DNA of 64,000 nucleotides, taken from contig QYRS01000003.1 of NCBI GenBank assembly GCA_006503535.1, positions 4,092,001 to 4,156,000 of the forward strand. The letters run 5' to 3'. This DNA comes from Arthrinium phaeospermum (Eukaryota > Ascomycota > Sordariomycetes > Amphisphaeriales > Apiosporaceae). The translations under genes and the position numbers were made by a program. The number at the start of each line of letters is the position of its first letter. Within the stretch, counting starts at the first letter, position 1. The notes below the pieces were generated by a model. The model ran no database searches, was not told the origin of the DNA, and saw only the letters and a program-made list of their open reading frames with translations. Shown one piece after another: positions 53,472 through 64,000 of the stretch.

Positions 53472-56400
53472 TCACAACGCCTCGATAGCCCTGGGCATTG
53501 GCTGTAATGCCACATCACCCTCGCCTTGCTCCACTACTGCAGCAGTTCCATCATCAGCCGCGTTCTCGTCTCCTCCATCCTGCTCTTCATCCCCGTCCAC
53601 GACGAAAAGCCCAAACCGGCTCTCCCCAGCCTCGTTTTCGTTGCCGTGCATCCGGCCTTCCTCGTCCGGCACGAGACCCCAGCCCATCCGTAGTCGCAGA
53701 CCAGGCCCGCCTGGCAGCGCCGCGATCATCTCTTCCTCCGATCCCAGCTGTTGTATTTCGGGCGGCAGGCGGGCCAGAAGGTCGCCGCCCGCGATGAGCG
53801 CCGCGAGTGATGCGATGCTCGTCACATTGCTTCGCGGCAACACATCGGTGCGCGGCAACTTGATCCAGCTTACCACGTAGAGAACTAAGATGGTCCCAAG
53901 CAACGCTTGTAGAACACGTGTCGACGTGGCATCCTGCACTACACGACGCCGGCCGTTGGGGTCAGTTATGGTGGCGTCGTAGAAAAGATCTGCATCAGAC
54001 CTTCCTGCTCTCCTTTGACTTGTGAGTGTCGCATTCGTTTCGTTCGCGGGTACCAGATTCCTCGTCAAAATACCGGCGTTGACCAAACTCCAATGGAATT
54101 TGATAGCGTCGGCAACTCGGCCGCTGGCGGATGGGTCACCTAAATCAGATATAGGTATAGCCCAAGGAGATGCTTTGAGAAATAGAGAGAAAAAGCTATC
54201 CAGAGATTCCCATCTATCTCCAGCCATGAAATTCCACGAGGTGAATCGTTGGTTGAAAGTTGAGTTTCGTGTGGTATCCACAATAGGCCGTGGCGGGTTT
54301 TGTAAATCTAGCTTGAGTTCCAAGCCCGTAAAAGTTGTATCCACGTCCACGATGTTGTATGAAATGTTGCAAGCGAAAGCTGAAACGTACTGAACGATCT
54401 GAGGTGTTTTGTTGAAGTCATGGTGTCCCCAGATAGAAGCCAGTTCACTGCACCACGACCCGACATCATCAAACGTCCCAAAGTAAGTATCATTTGCATA
54501 TATCCTAAACCTCAAAGCGTTTCCACAGTCCTCGCCATCAAATACAGCATCCACAATAGCCGTGTGTCTTCCCGATGTATAGTTCAGACTGATTTGGGAT
54601 GTATCGTAAGTTCGGCAACTGTAGACCGGACGAATTGCTGGTATGACTGAAGCGATCGATGCAGTAGATGTATTGAAAAGACGGTCAACTGGAGGTGATG
54701 CTCCGAATTTTAGGTTTGGGAACACTAAATCCTTATACGTGAACCGAGGGTAGGAATAGTTACGACCAAAGACCCAGGGGAAGATGGGATCTCCGGGAGC
54801 AACCAGGTCTGGATGATCATCCGCACTGGGAACTGAGCTGTTTATGAGCAGCGTCGTTGGGGCTGTAGTAGGGATAACCAAAGCCTGGAAAAGGGACCCG
54901 GAAAAGGTGGTCAAAAGTGATGCAATCATGACAGTGATAGTCGTTCCCAGTAGCCCAATATTGGCCAGCTTGGTCTCTCTATGAAGTATGCGAGGGGCCG
55001 ACGCATCTAAGAGAGAAAGTTGTGGAAGGCATTCCAAGGGGACCATCCTTTTAAGCAACGCATATGGCGCAAGTGTTCTAACCGTGGAATCCGTTGCGGC
55101 AAATGCCATGGCAAGCAAGCCAAACACTAGAGTCGGAATGGCGGTCCAGGTGTAATGGAGATATTGATCGTCTCTGGCGTCTCCAATACCTTTATCTGCC
55201 ATCGACCTCCGTAACATCATCTCCAAGGCAATCATGAGTGCTACTAGCCCAACGCACAGAGTTGCGCGGCAGGCCGGATGCAAAAGAACTGGATGGAACA
55301 AAGTGGGGTTTGCATTCCCCAGTCTGTCACGCTTTTCGGTGCTCCCGCCACATTTTGTGACCAGGATACGAAACATATCTTGGCCTGTACTTGGGATGTG
55401 CTGATGGTCCAATTGAAACCCCATAGACTCCAGGTTGGCGTGGAGATACTTGTCGCCAGCAAGCCCATTGTAGCGTAGAGTATTAACGAGCTTTTCGCTT
55501 TTGGAGACGAGTGACGCCATACCAAATGTAGTGCCGGGGTCGCATGGTAAGATACCCCGAAAGGGGACAATAAAGTGCAAGCCTGCGATAAGGATCATGC
55601 TGAATATCACCAACCCGTTCATCCATTGAGCTGCCCAAGCCTGTACCACCAGACGATCCTGGCTCACTTTGGCCAAGCCCGTTGTTGCTATGGATGCTGG
55701 TTGCATTAGATAGTACTTGGCATTTATTGCAGCGTTTTGCTCGTAGTAGCCAGCTGCAAATTTCTGTAGTATTTCTGTGTCGTAGAGAGATAGGTTCATG
55801 TTGCCCACAAGCGAAGAGAAGAATGGCTTGGAAGAACGTTCTGCGGCCCCGTTCATATTCAACATGATACCTTCGCCTATGTCCTGCCAGGTAGCAGAAT
55901 CTCCGGGGTGTTCAAACTGCGTTTCTGAATAATCTGCGTCCATAAACGTCCACGCGCTGGTCGAATCGAGAATGCGGTTAGCAGTACCCTGCACAGGCGT
56001 TACAGACTTGGTGTCTGTTCCATTTCGAATTACTTCCACTTTCCTTATGGAGTATTTTGGAACGCAAAACAATTGTGTGGAATTCTTCAAAACGCCCACG
56101 TATTTTGAACTCTGATTTTGTGCGTCGACGCCTGGCCCAATCTTGTAGTATGTTATCATACCGAATATAATGAAGGCTCGCCGTCCCTCCTGGCCGGTAG
56201 TTCCATCACATTGAGCTGGGGGGAAGAGTCGAATAAAGTAGTTGTCCAACTCGAACGGAGTTTGGTTCTTGTCTGGCCCGTTGGAATGTGCCTCCGGCAA
56301 GCCGACCCCAACCATTGACATATTTGACACATTGCATCCAGGGGAGCTGACGGTCATGTTGAGTATGGGGTCATATGGAGTGGCTCCTTGCAACTTTACG

Positions 56401-57281
56401 TTGACAGGCTGACAGTCAAGTGAGTTATGGAGTCCATCCACAATGACTCGCGTTTCCACACCGTCAGCCACGTTTCTTTGAACTGACGGAAACGCATAGC
56501 CGCCATATATCCCTTCTGGGCTTTTATCCAATCCTTGCTGGTAGATATACATCGCTGCCTCGCCGCTGCTGTTGAGACGAGCAGCGCTGTCCACGAATTC
56601 ATCCTGAATTGTCATCGGAATGGGCGCTTCGACCCCAATCGTCGCGAGAGTAATTAGACCCGAAGAGACAACAATCATAATCTTGATGATGAAGCTAACG
56701 GCAATGGGGATAGACACGAGGAAGTCGTAATGGCGCAGAGAGGTCAACAGGGCGAATAAAGGAAATTGTGAGATGTAGTCCCGGAGGAGTGTATGACAGG
56801 CTGGGCTGTCGGGATGCGATAAACGGATCCAAGGCACTGCTGCCTTGCTCTGGTACTCCACACGGTTCCACATTGCAGCCAGCAATGTGAGAAAGGCCGT
56901 AGGCCCAAAGGTCCAGAGGTAATGTTGATTTGGCGAGCCCGGCGCAATTCCATTATTCTGTTTGGAGACGAAGAAAAGGGCCTCCACAGCTGCTGAGGTG
57001 AGCGCGAAGATGACGAAAAATACTAGCAGGACCCTTCGTCTTAGGTAAAATGGCCGCCAGCGTAAATTAGCATCTGCTGGGCCGGGCTTGTGGTTGAACT
57101 CGGTAGGCTGTGAATAGTCGCTACCAGGCCCATGATCTGTGTGTGGATTGTGGCCAGGCAAACAGCTTGTTGGCAGGAGAGAGTCAGAAGATATAGGTGC
57201 GGCTAGCTCTGGGATTGACATTGTCTCGATATTGGGTACTGTTGGAGTGAACAAGGAATAGCGATGGCAGTGGTTAGCCAC
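53472..57281 (-). CDS. DUF3433-family polytopic membrane protein
   Basis: A single 1,269-aa exon. After a ~75-residue polar N-terminus comes RWRPFYLRRRVLLVFFVIFAL, the entry to the first DUF3433-type unit. There are two such halves, each with clustered spans separated by a large extracellular loop rich in N-x-S/T sites and cysteines (~residues 230-560 and 850-1100). The final span LLGTILVLYVVSW is near 1150, and an acidic Glu/Asp/Gly-rich tail ends the protein. The family is restricted to fungi and has no known function; a surface location is inferred from the loops. An in-frame ATG at 57221 is an equally good start. No introns are needed. Confidence 0.85.
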   Translation of the reverse strand: MANHCHRYSLFTPTVPNIETMSIPELAAPISSDSLLPTSCLPGHNPHTDHGPGSDYSQPTEFNHKPGPADANLRWRPFYLRRRVLLVFFVIFALTSAAVEALFFVSKQNNGIAPGSPNQHYLWTFGPTAFLTLLAAMWNRVEYQSKAAVPWIRLSHPDSPACHTLLRDYISQFPLFALLTSLRHYDFLVSIPIAVSFIIKIMIVVSSGLITLATIGVEAPIPMTIQDEFVDSAARLNSSGEAAMYIYQQGLDKSPEGIYGGYAFPSVQRNVADGVETRVIVDGLHNSLDCQPVNVKLQGATPYDPILNMTVSSPGCNVSNMSMVGVGLPEAHSNGPDKNQTPFELDNYFIRLFPPAQCDGTTGQEGRRAFIIFGMITYYKIGPGVDAQNQSSKYVGVLKNSTQLFCVPKYSIRKVEVIRNGTDTKSVTPVQGTANRILDSTSAWTFMDADYSETQFEHPGDSATWQDIGEGIMLNMNGAAERSSKPFFSSLVGNMNLSLYDTEILQKFAAGYYEQNAAINAKYYLMQPASIATTGLAKVSQDRLVVQAWAAQWMNGLVIFSMILIAGLHFIVPFRGILPCDPGTTFGMASLVSKSEKLVNTLRYNGLAGDKYLHANLESMGFQLDHQHIPSTGQDMFRILVTKCGGSTEKRDRLGNANPTLFHPVLLHPACRATLCVGLVALMIALEMMLRRSMADKGIGDARDDQYLHYTWTAIPTLVFGLLAMAFAATDSTVRTLAPYALLKRMVPLECLPQLSLLDASAPRILHRETKLANIGLLGTTITVMIASLLTTFSGSLFQALVIPTTAPTTLLINSSVPSADDHPDLVAPGDPIFPWVFGRNYSYPRFTYKDLVFPNLKFGASPPVDRLFNTSTASIASVIPAIRPVYSCRTYDTSQISLNYTSGRHTAIVDAVFDGEDCGNALRFRIYANDTYFGTFDDVGSWCSELASIWGHHDFNKTPQIVQYVSAFACNISYNIVDVDTTFTGLELKLDLQNPPRPIVDTTRNSTFNQRFTSWNFMAGDRWESLDSFFSLFLKASPWAIPISDLGDPSASGRVADAIKFHWSLVNAGILTRNLVPANETNATLTSQRRAGRSDADLFYDATITDPNGRRRVVQDATSTRVLQALLGTILVLYVVSWIKLPRTDVLPRSNVTSIASLAALIAGGDLLARLPPEIQQLGSEEEMIAALPGGPGLRLRMGWGLVPDEEGRMHGNENEAGESRFGLFVVDGDEEQDGGDENAADDGTAAVVEQGEGDVALQPMPRAIEAL

Positions 57282-57794
57282 TTGATGGATTGAAGTGCTA
57301 ATTCAAGACTCGTAGTTCGAAGACACTGCAACTGAAGGTAAGTATTGATTGAGATGAGAAACTGGTAGAGGCCGGAAAAAAAGCAGGTCCCAGTTTGAGG
57401 ACAATCTCATTTGTAACATGTTACACCGGCGCTTCAAGCAGCCACATATGGACACCGCAGAACTCGGCAAAACACTGCTTTCGTATTTGAATAGGTGTGT
57501 CCCACCACACCGACATTGCCATTGAGATGCGACCACATATCGCCCCCTTACCCCCTCCTCTTCTAAAAGCGAGACAAAGTCACTTCAGGGTACACGGTAT
57601 CCGTTCATAGTTTTAAATTACTAATACTCTCTTTGTCATCCTTAACCCATTCTGAAATACAATCGAGAGCCCTGCCTGAATACTCTGCTCCCAGGGTATA
57701 CGCCATAGAAAAACAAAAGTCGTGGTACTCATCAAATTCCTTTTTGTCTTATGCTTCGCATGGGACAGAAAAACGGTGTGTGTCAGCGCTAGCC
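57282..57794. other. Intergenic, nothing recognised
   Basis: 513 bp upstream of the DUF3433 gene and downstream of the 87-aa gene, both minus strand. No gene seen. Confidence 0.4.
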
Positions 57795-58186
57795 TCACTT
57801 TGTCACTGTGCACGTGTTAGTGTTCATTTCCTGCCGTAACACAAGGATATCAGTTGTGTAACTTACTGGCAAGGACCTCGTAAGCGAACAAGGTGTCTTT
57901 GAAGGCTTGGCTGTGCTTCGCTGACTTGGCTGCCTTCTTCTGTGCCTTCTCCTCGGGCGAGGTGGACGAACTGCTGAGCTTCGCCTTGGCCTTCTTCATT
58001 GCGTCGGAGATTCGGGACGAAGAGGAGGATGAAGAGGACTTGGAGACCGGGCTACTGCTATGGCTCTCCTTTATGTCTGCTATCTCGTCATACGAGTCTG
58101 CATATTGGGGTTAGAAGTCTTGCTCTGCTGAGAGATGTTGTATTTGGTGGGGAGGTGACCGTACCAGACGAGATGCGGGGAGCCAT
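57795..58186 (-). CDS. 87-residue Ser/Lys-rich protein with an 11-nt last exon
   Basis: Exons 58165-58186, 57867-58097 and 57795-57805 join to 87 aa. Introns are 67 and 61 nt, both GT-AG; the second has a CACTAAC branch site. The first exon codes seven residues, and the last adds only MTK and the stop. The product begins MAPRISSDSYDEIADIKE, then eight serines in a row, then MKKAKAKLSSSSTSPEEKAQ, and a helical KHSQAFKDTLFAYEVLAMTK end. The opposite strand has an open shadow frame. No family recognised; it is probably a small soluble, partly disordered protein. Confidence 0.5.
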
Positions 58187-59156
58187 GTTGGTTGTGGATG
58201 ACATCGTGACTAGGTTGGCTGAGGTATTGGTACACCATGTGGTGATTCGTGATCCGAAGTTTGGTGATACTTGGAGGCAGTGTTATCTGTGGTTGAGGTA
58301 ATAGGATGTGAAGATGCAGCTGTCTAAGTGGCAGGGGTTTGATGTGCTTGTCCAAAGAAAACTGGAGATTGGTGTAAGTCCGGGGTAGGTGCTGTTTGGG
58401 GAAGTAACGAGTACCAAGTTGGGAAGGGGCATCGGGATATATATCTCTGAGTTGGACAAACAATTGGAAGCAAAGCTTTGAAATCCGTCGTCATCCAGCA
58501 AGCCCGTTTGACTCAGAGATCTTGCATCAAAATTAGCCAGCTGCAGGGTCTTTTCAGCTTTGCACGGCGTGGAGGCTCTGCGCCGAGCCTGCGTCGGCGT
58601 TCCCTCCTGGCAAAGCCGTTGTTTGAATGCGACGCCAGTCTGATGGGCTGGCTTGGGACAAGCGTCATCACGGTAGCGCCTTTCGGCCAGCGGTCAGGCA
58701 CCCTGGTGGGCATACCGTCGAGGCTTGGCCAGGATTAGAAAAAGGACGACATAATCAGTGGTGCCTTCCACGCCTTTGGGGTTACAATCGACGATTTGAT
58801 TCGTAATCCTAGCTGACAATGCAGCCCGCTACTGCTCGCTTGGCCGAATTACTCATCGTGCGCTGCTGTCAAAATGACTTGGGGTGACTTGGTGACTCCG
58901 CTCTAAGCCGAAGCCGAGAGCCTAGCCAGTTTTGGTGCCCCCAGCCCAAAGCAATTGAGCCGAGCCTTGGCAAGTAAGTCGGCTTCGGCTTCGTTACCAG
59001 TGACTGCACTCAAATCAGGTCGATCCCCAGTGACACGCCCATCTACTCCGAACCCCGAATCGATGTCAATTGTTCCCTACGGCTCCAACACACGACGGGA
59101 CTAAGTTGATCACAAACGAAACGCGCAACTTGCGTGCGCCATCATTACGGTGCGCC
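58187..59156. other. Divergent intergenic region, nothing recognised
   Basis: 0.97 kb between the 87-aa gene and the Zn2Cys6 gene. Frames at 58478-58738 and 58513-58713 are overlapping shadows of each other. Confidence 0.45.
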
Positions 59157-61712
59157 ATGTCAGACGGGACATCTGAGCTCCGCCGGCGAAACGGCAGGCT
59201 CCAGGCGTGCGATACCTGTCGGCAGAGAAAGGTATAGCGTGTATCCACTTTTAGCGTGGTGCAACCCCCCTATTATTAGCGACCAGCTGCGTCGTCGCCA
59301 TGCCAGGCTGACATGGAAGACTCATAGGTGGCTTGCGACCATACACGTCCAGTCTGCCTCCGATGTAGGAAAGGCGGGAAGCGATGCATCTATACTATAT
59401 CCGACTCGACGCCGGTCCGACCCCATGGGAGCAAGCCGTCGTCTCAGATGCGCACAGGGGCTGACAGGTCTCGCCAGCCATCCTCTCCCTCTCCGTCCTC
59501 GGTCCAGCTCAATGAGATGCAGAGCCCAAGCCCGAGCCCGAGCTTGCGGAACAACATACTCAACCGCAGGGCTACAGGCGGCCATGGGTATCTCGGTGCC
59601 ACTAGCTACTCGGCTGTCTTCCAAGAGACTCGGGACAACCTGAACTTGCTGGGCGCCACGCCCCAGACTCAAGACAGTAGCCGCGATGTGCTCGGTCGGG
59701 AAGAGCCCGATATACTGACCCCGAGCATCCGGGAGCTGTGTTTCACCGTGCTCCGGCTCCTCCCACAGCCAAACAAAGTTGTGTTTCAAAAGAAGGGCAA
59801 CTCATCCGTCTATCAGTCTTACATGCACAGAGTAGCCGAGCATATCCTGAAGTCCCTCTACGAGACATGGGGCGAGCACCTCAACGCCGGTGCAGACGAT
59901 GAGACGAAACTCGAAGACATGGCCAAGGCCGTGTGCGTCAACAGCATGGAGCCCTTTTCTTATTCTATCCGAGATTCGGAGGAGTGGCTCAGCCAGTTCA
60001 GTGGGCCTAACTTGCGCTGGGAATCCATCGGTGCGTTTTCCCATCCACTCCCAAGCGCAAACACTTTCTTGTTGATTCTTTTCTTTTCTTCCCTTCCCTC
60101 TTTTTTCTTCCCTTCCCTCTTTTTTCTTCTATTCTCTTTCGTTTCATAGCTCTTCGTGACGGCTTACGCTTACCCCTTTCCGAGATAGGCGTCCTTTTCG
60201 ACTTGCTGGACACCGAGGCCAAATCGGTGAAACGTCGGTTCGTATCGGACACCCAGCATGAATACCTCGAGTATCTCAGGAGGATTGCGGCGGCGGGTAT
60301 CCGGACCCTGGGCCTATGCATTCAGCTGAGTCGAGAGTTTACCGAAGGCAACATCCTCCTGATCTACCTGTACCACCGTCGGGCCACGCTGGAGTCAATA
60401 ACCAGTGGAGATGCAAGTAAGCAATTCACCTTTTTGTATTGGGCTGCAACAAGTAGCATCAGGAGACGTTGCTAACGCAAACATATACAGGTCTTCCAAC
60501 ATGGCAATGCCACGCCGCTCATATGTCCCTTCTCACATTCCACGGCTTTCACGACGAGCCTAGTACCCACAGCTATCGATACAATCCGGATTATCGGCCG
60601 TCACTAGCGGTTGAATGTCGAAGGCGCATCCTGGCCACTTCCTTCTGTTCCGACAATGTGATGGTCACCTTCACAGGTAGGCCTCCGCTGCTGGGGACGA
60701 GCTACATATCTACGCCGCTGCCACTGGACGTCTCGGACGACGTGCTCTTCTCGGACGAGCAGACACTGGTCCGGGTAGCGTCAGAAATGCTGGACGAGAG
60801 GGGATGGGGCACGTCGGGTCACTTCCACCCAGCTACCATGATACGAGCGCGCGTGGTTCTCGCGCACATCAGGGCCGAGATTATCGAGCTGGCACTGGGA
60901 AAAGACCCCTTTCCATTTGAACGCATAGGGTATGTCTGATTGTTCCTTGTATTGGTCAATTAATGCACGCCACCGCTAACTTGTTGGATGCCAGGCAGCT
61001 CCGAGCGAAACAAATCCAGGCTGTGTCCGAGTTTCCCAAGATCGTGGTCTTTCAGCTCCACGAAATTCGTGCGGCCGATATGGACAATACCAAAGTTTAC
61101 CAACGACTTCTTGTGCGACTGGAGATCCTGATGAACGAGTTCCTGCTGGACCGGTTGCAGTACCGTCATTTCCAAGCCGACAGCAGTGACCTGTTGGTCA
61201 CCGCGTATGAGATGGTCGTGCTAGCGCTGACGGTATGGACGCACATGGATTTGTTCACCGAGAAGCGTGACTTTGACTGGGTCGTAAGTTATTCGTCACC
61301 AACGTTTCCAACCTGGTTCAATTAGCCACTCGCATAGCTAACTGCTGACGTCTTCGTCTCACAGCTGATGGGCTACGGGGCCCCCGCGGGCGGCGTGCTG
61401 TGCATGGAGCTCCTGAACCCGACGCTGCAGGGCGCGCACCCCAAGAACGCCGAGATCAGCCGCTCGGCCATCATCCAGAAGCTCAGCCTGCTGGTCGGCT
61501 TCTTCGAGTGGGTCAGCCCCTCGGCGCCCAATGCGGCCCTCTGCGAGAACGCCATGGTGACGATCAAGCACGTCCTGGATGCGACGCTCAACACCGGCGC
61601 GGCGGCCGCCGGGCAGGGAGCCGCGGCCAACATGGACTGGAACTTCTCGACGCAGGTCGACTTCAACTTTGACCTGCTTGATACGTTTGATTGGTTGAGG
61701 GCTGATGGGTGA
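59157..61712 (+). CDS. Zn2Cys6 fungal transcription factor
   Basis: Six exons: 59157-59231, 59328-60030, 60189-60416, 60491-60929, 60995-61283 and 61365-61712 give 693 aa, all introns GT-AG. The cluster is C18-x2-C21-x6-C28-x6-C35-x2-C38-x6-C45, interrupted by intron 1 as in many such genes. A Ser/Pro-rich linker follows. The fungal-specific transcription-factor domain spans ~residues 195-560 (LPTWQCHAAHMSLLTFHGF; YRPSLAVECRRRILATSF, with TGRPPLL). The C-terminus ends with an acidic/aromatic patch, WNFSTQVDFNFDLL, that looks like an activation region. Target genes are unknown. No obvious cluster adjoins it. Confidence 0.87.
60091..60128 (+). repeat. Tandem 19-bp polypyrimidine duplication inside an intron
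   Basis: CCCTTCCCTCTTTTTTCTT occurs twice back to back (60091-60109, 60110-60128) within the 158-nt second intron of the Zn2Cys6 gene. This accounts for that intron being longer than the others. Confidence 0.8.
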
Positions 61713-62478
61713 TGCCTTGACATGCAGTAATTGTATAGATGTTGCTCATTTGACCGGGTTTTCCATTTAGAGGCCCTGATCTAAGCTGGCCAGTTTCTGT
61801 TGCTTAGGCCTCTGACGAAAGGGGACCGATTTGGCCGATACTAAACTGAGATTACGAACACTCACTGCTAAGTCGGTGTTGGGGCTTGACAGTACTTTTA
61901 ATAAAAACGTAATTGCACATTGAACAGCCGCACTATGTATGTCGCATCTTGTTCATTCATCATCATCCTGGGTCTTGATGCATTGAAGTAGGATCCAGTC
62001 TATGGACACTATGAACTCCATGTTAGCAACCACAGATGGTTGGTCCGGTAGTGATCTGGTTCAGGCCCGAACAATGAAGGCCCCACTTCTTGTTGTGGCT
62101 TTCCCCAGCTTTATGCCTGCATGCCGTGCTACTGCCCGGACATGCCAGTTGCTGGGCTGTCCAACAACAACATTGAATTTCACGACGTACCATCTATCCA
62201 AAAGTCCTCAACAAGCAACCCTTCTTGTTGCATCATTCCCGCATAACTTATTTCCCAACCCATCCATCTGGCAAAACATCAACACCAATTTCTGCGAGAT
62301 TCCACAAGACAGCTCGAACCAGACAGCTCACGTGACCCGCTTACCTAATTCCGTGAGGTCAGTCGTCCAAGCTTCGGCCGCGGCAGCTCGACCCTCCAAA
62401 TCATTCATCCAGCGCCTGCTGACCGACCGACCGACCGACAGGGAAGCGCAGCAGCACGCACAGAGCAGACTCTTCAAG
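61713..62478. other. Intergenic, promoter of TAF10 gene
   Basis: 766 bp. An ATG-initiated frame from 62002 is in phase with TAF10 but codes low-complexity leader sequence, so it is more likely 5' UTR. No other gene. Confidence 0.45.
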
Positions 62479-63262
62479 ATGGCGAGCGCTCCCACCGAGA
62501 ACACCAACCCGGTGCCCGCCGGCAACAACGAGGCCCAGGCGGCCGAAGAGGAGGAGGAGGTCAACCCGGAGCCCCAGGAGGCCAAGATGCCGACGCGGCG
62601 GGACATCTCGCTGAAGGAGTTCCTGAACAAGATGGACGACTACGCGCCAATCGTAAGTCTTCTTTGCTACCCACCCACCTTCCCCCACCTTGCACTTCAA
62701 CATTGCATTCAAACATCCTTTCTTGTTTCTTGCAAGGCGCCTGTCGCCGTACTTGCCTACGCGCGCACACCAGCGCCGTGCCCCCAAAAATGTTGACCAC
62801 CTTGCTAACCTTTGCGCCTTTCGTCGCCCACAGATCCCCGACGCCGTGACCAACTACTACATGACGCGCGCCGGCCTGCCGCCGCCGCCGCAGACGGACC
62901 AGCGCCTGGCGCGCCTGCTGGCGCTCGCGACGCAAAAGTTCATCGCCGACATCGCGGCCGACGCCTACCAGTACAGCCGGATCCGCGCCTCCAACACGAG
63001 CGCCAACAACCCCATGGGCAACCTGGGCGCTGCGGCCGGCATCCCCATCCCCGGTCAGGCGGCGGGCGGTGGCAGCGGCGGCGCTGCGGGCGGGTCCAAG
63101 GTGGACCAGTCGCGCGGCGCGCCGCTGGGCATCCAGCGCGCGGGTTACGGTGGTGGTGGGCAGGGCGGCTCGCAGAACCGGACGGTGCTGACGATGGAGG
63201 ACCTCGGGATGGCGGTGGGGGAGTACGGCGTCAACGTCAAGCGCAGCGAGTTTTACCGATGA
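62479..63262 (+). CDS. TAF10: Transcription initiation factor TFIID subunit 10 (TAF10)
   Basis: Exons 62479-62652 and 62834-63262 (intron 181 nt) encode 200 aa. An acidic N-terminus ([10 protein letters not shown]) precedes the histone-fold core: [33 protein letters not shown], then [26 protein letters not shown]. These match TAF10, a shared subunit of TFIID and SAGA that uses its histone fold to pair with TAF3, TAF8 or SPT7. A Gly-rich insertion separates the core from the C-terminal [24 protein letters not shown], the conserved TAF10 end. Start is at the ATG giving [10 protein letters not shown]. Confidence 0.93.
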
Positions 63263-63812
63263 TTTTACACGTTCGCCCGTCCGGCGTTTCGGCTCATACG
63301 TTTTTACCGGCTACGGCGCGATAAGATACGGAGTGGTGTTTCTCTTGAGACAAGACGAACAGGAAAGGAGACACACAGATTGCAAGTTATTTCTTCCGGT
63401 CATGGTTACGGCGTTTATGGTTATGACAACAAATAAGAGTTTCTGGGGGCTTTGGCAGGGAGAGCGAAGTGCTCTTGAGAGTTCTAGTCTGGGTATCACA
63501 GATATTGTTCCCAGCAACCAGCAACGGAGGGGAGAGACAAATCGTGGTTCCTCGATTTGGCATTGAAACGAGGAACCCCCATCATAGCGAGACATCGATC
63601 TTTTGGTCTTCTGTACATATATTGTAAAACACCCTGCAGCAATGATATCACCGCGTGTCGCGGGTTGCTCCCTCTGCCTATTCGTACACACACAAATGCG
63701 GGATTCTGTACAATCGTAGTTTTGACGTGAATACGGCTTTGCTCCTTCAACGCCACGATAGATATGCTTTATTTGCTTTGTTCTTCCTCTGCTACGTCTG
63801 TCGCATTCTAGT
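63263..63812. other. Convergent intergenic region
   Basis: 550 bp between TAF10 and uS19m stops. Frames over 63311-63895 on the minus strand and 63655-63999 on the plus strand are open but without family features. Confidence 0.5.
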
Positions 63813-64000
63813 TTATTTCCTGGACCAGATGAACGGCTTCCGCGTCCTGTGCACGGTTCGAAGTGTGTCAGCGAAAAAGAAACGGGGTTCTTCACAAGTA
63901 GCCATCGTCTTCTGGAAAGAGGTAGGTTGCAAAACGTACATGGAAAACTCGCCGAGCTTGTGGCCGACCATGTCCTCGGTGATGACGACGTCGTTGTAGA
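63813..64000 (-). CDS. Mitochondrial small-subunit ribosomal protein uS19, 3' part
   Basis: The 5' part lies beyond 64000. Visible coding is 63940-64000 and the last exon 63813-63846, joined across a 93-nt GTACGT...CACAG intron. The residues YNDVVITEDMVGHKLGEFS then MTRKPFIWSRK and stop match the C-terminus of uS19 (S19 family; RSM19 in yeast mitochondria), which binds the head of the small subunit. The bacterial-type VGHKLGEF and TRKPF motifs favour the mitochondrial form over the cytosolic S15 protein. The edge truncates it; this is not a pseudogene. Confidence 0.85.
   Translation of the reverse strand, partial: YNDVVITEDMVGHKLGEFSMYVLQPTSFQKTMATCEEPRFFFADTLRTVHRTRKPFIWSRK

Noticed and set aside
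62002..62478. In-frame 5' extension of TAF10
   Set aside because: It codes low-complexity sequence and the acidic [10 protein letters not shown] start at 62479 fits TAF10; treated as 5' UTR.

Overview
This is nuclear DNA of a filamentous ascomycete (Pezizomycotina). Most genes are split by short GT-AG introns (about 42-180 nt) that often carry CTAAC/CTGAC-like branch sites just before the acceptor. The gene content is typical of such fungi: HET, Zn2Cys6, 2EXR, DUF3433, DUF7708 and DUF7025/AAA families and small secreted cysteine-containing proteins. I cannot name the genus. I rebuilt exon structures by hand from splice signals and checked that coding phase stays open. Family names come from remembered motifs, not from a search.

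Layout. 1-4450: a possible gene running off the left edge, a small membrane protein, a weak Pro/Gly-rich ORF, a single-pass cysteine-rich membrane protein, then short repeats. 4454-10316: a divergent pair, a DUF7708-type protein (minus) and a DUF7025-type AAA+ ATPase (plus), around a 390-bp spacer. 10499-25159: a VOC/extradiol dioxygenase-like protein, an SDR, an intron-containing tRNA-Glu(CTC), a STAND-type N-terminal/ankyrin gene, a phenol-2-monooxygenase-like flavoprotein with a 1-nt frame break, a second SDR, and a zinc-finger plus Zn2Cys6 regulator. 26708-27099: a three-exon gene for a 58-residue secreted six-cysteine peptide. 27536-31696: an eight-exon gene for a 1,236-aa protein with a HET-like soluble half and a polytopic membrane half. 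32591-35547: two uncharacterised genes, one frame-broken. 35924-38502: an SDR and a mitochondrially targeted cupin, divergent, with a 29-bp CCAAT repeat between them. 38832-40849: a HET gene with an apparent GC-AG intron. 40986-43021: two divergent paralogous 2EXR genes, one frame-broken. 43486-52015: a secreted-protein island with a tandem duplication and a gene relic. 52130-53110: two AT-rich blocks that look RIP-mutated. 53472-57281: a DUF3433 membrane protein. The right end holds an 87-aa gene, a Zn2Cys6 regulator, TAF10 and the 3' end of mitochondrial ribosomal protein uS19.

How the genes may work together. Two themes stand out, both inferred. First, self/non-self recognition: HET, HET-like membrane, STAND/ankyrin, DUF7708 and AAA genes lie within 40 kb. 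Second, a possible aromatic-oxidation neighbourhood (flavin hydroxylase, extradiol-type VOC protein, SDRs, regulator) at 10.5-25 kb. The right end is conserved housekeeping. Three genes lose frame by a single missing base at or beside short homopolymers, which may be assembly error rather than true decay.
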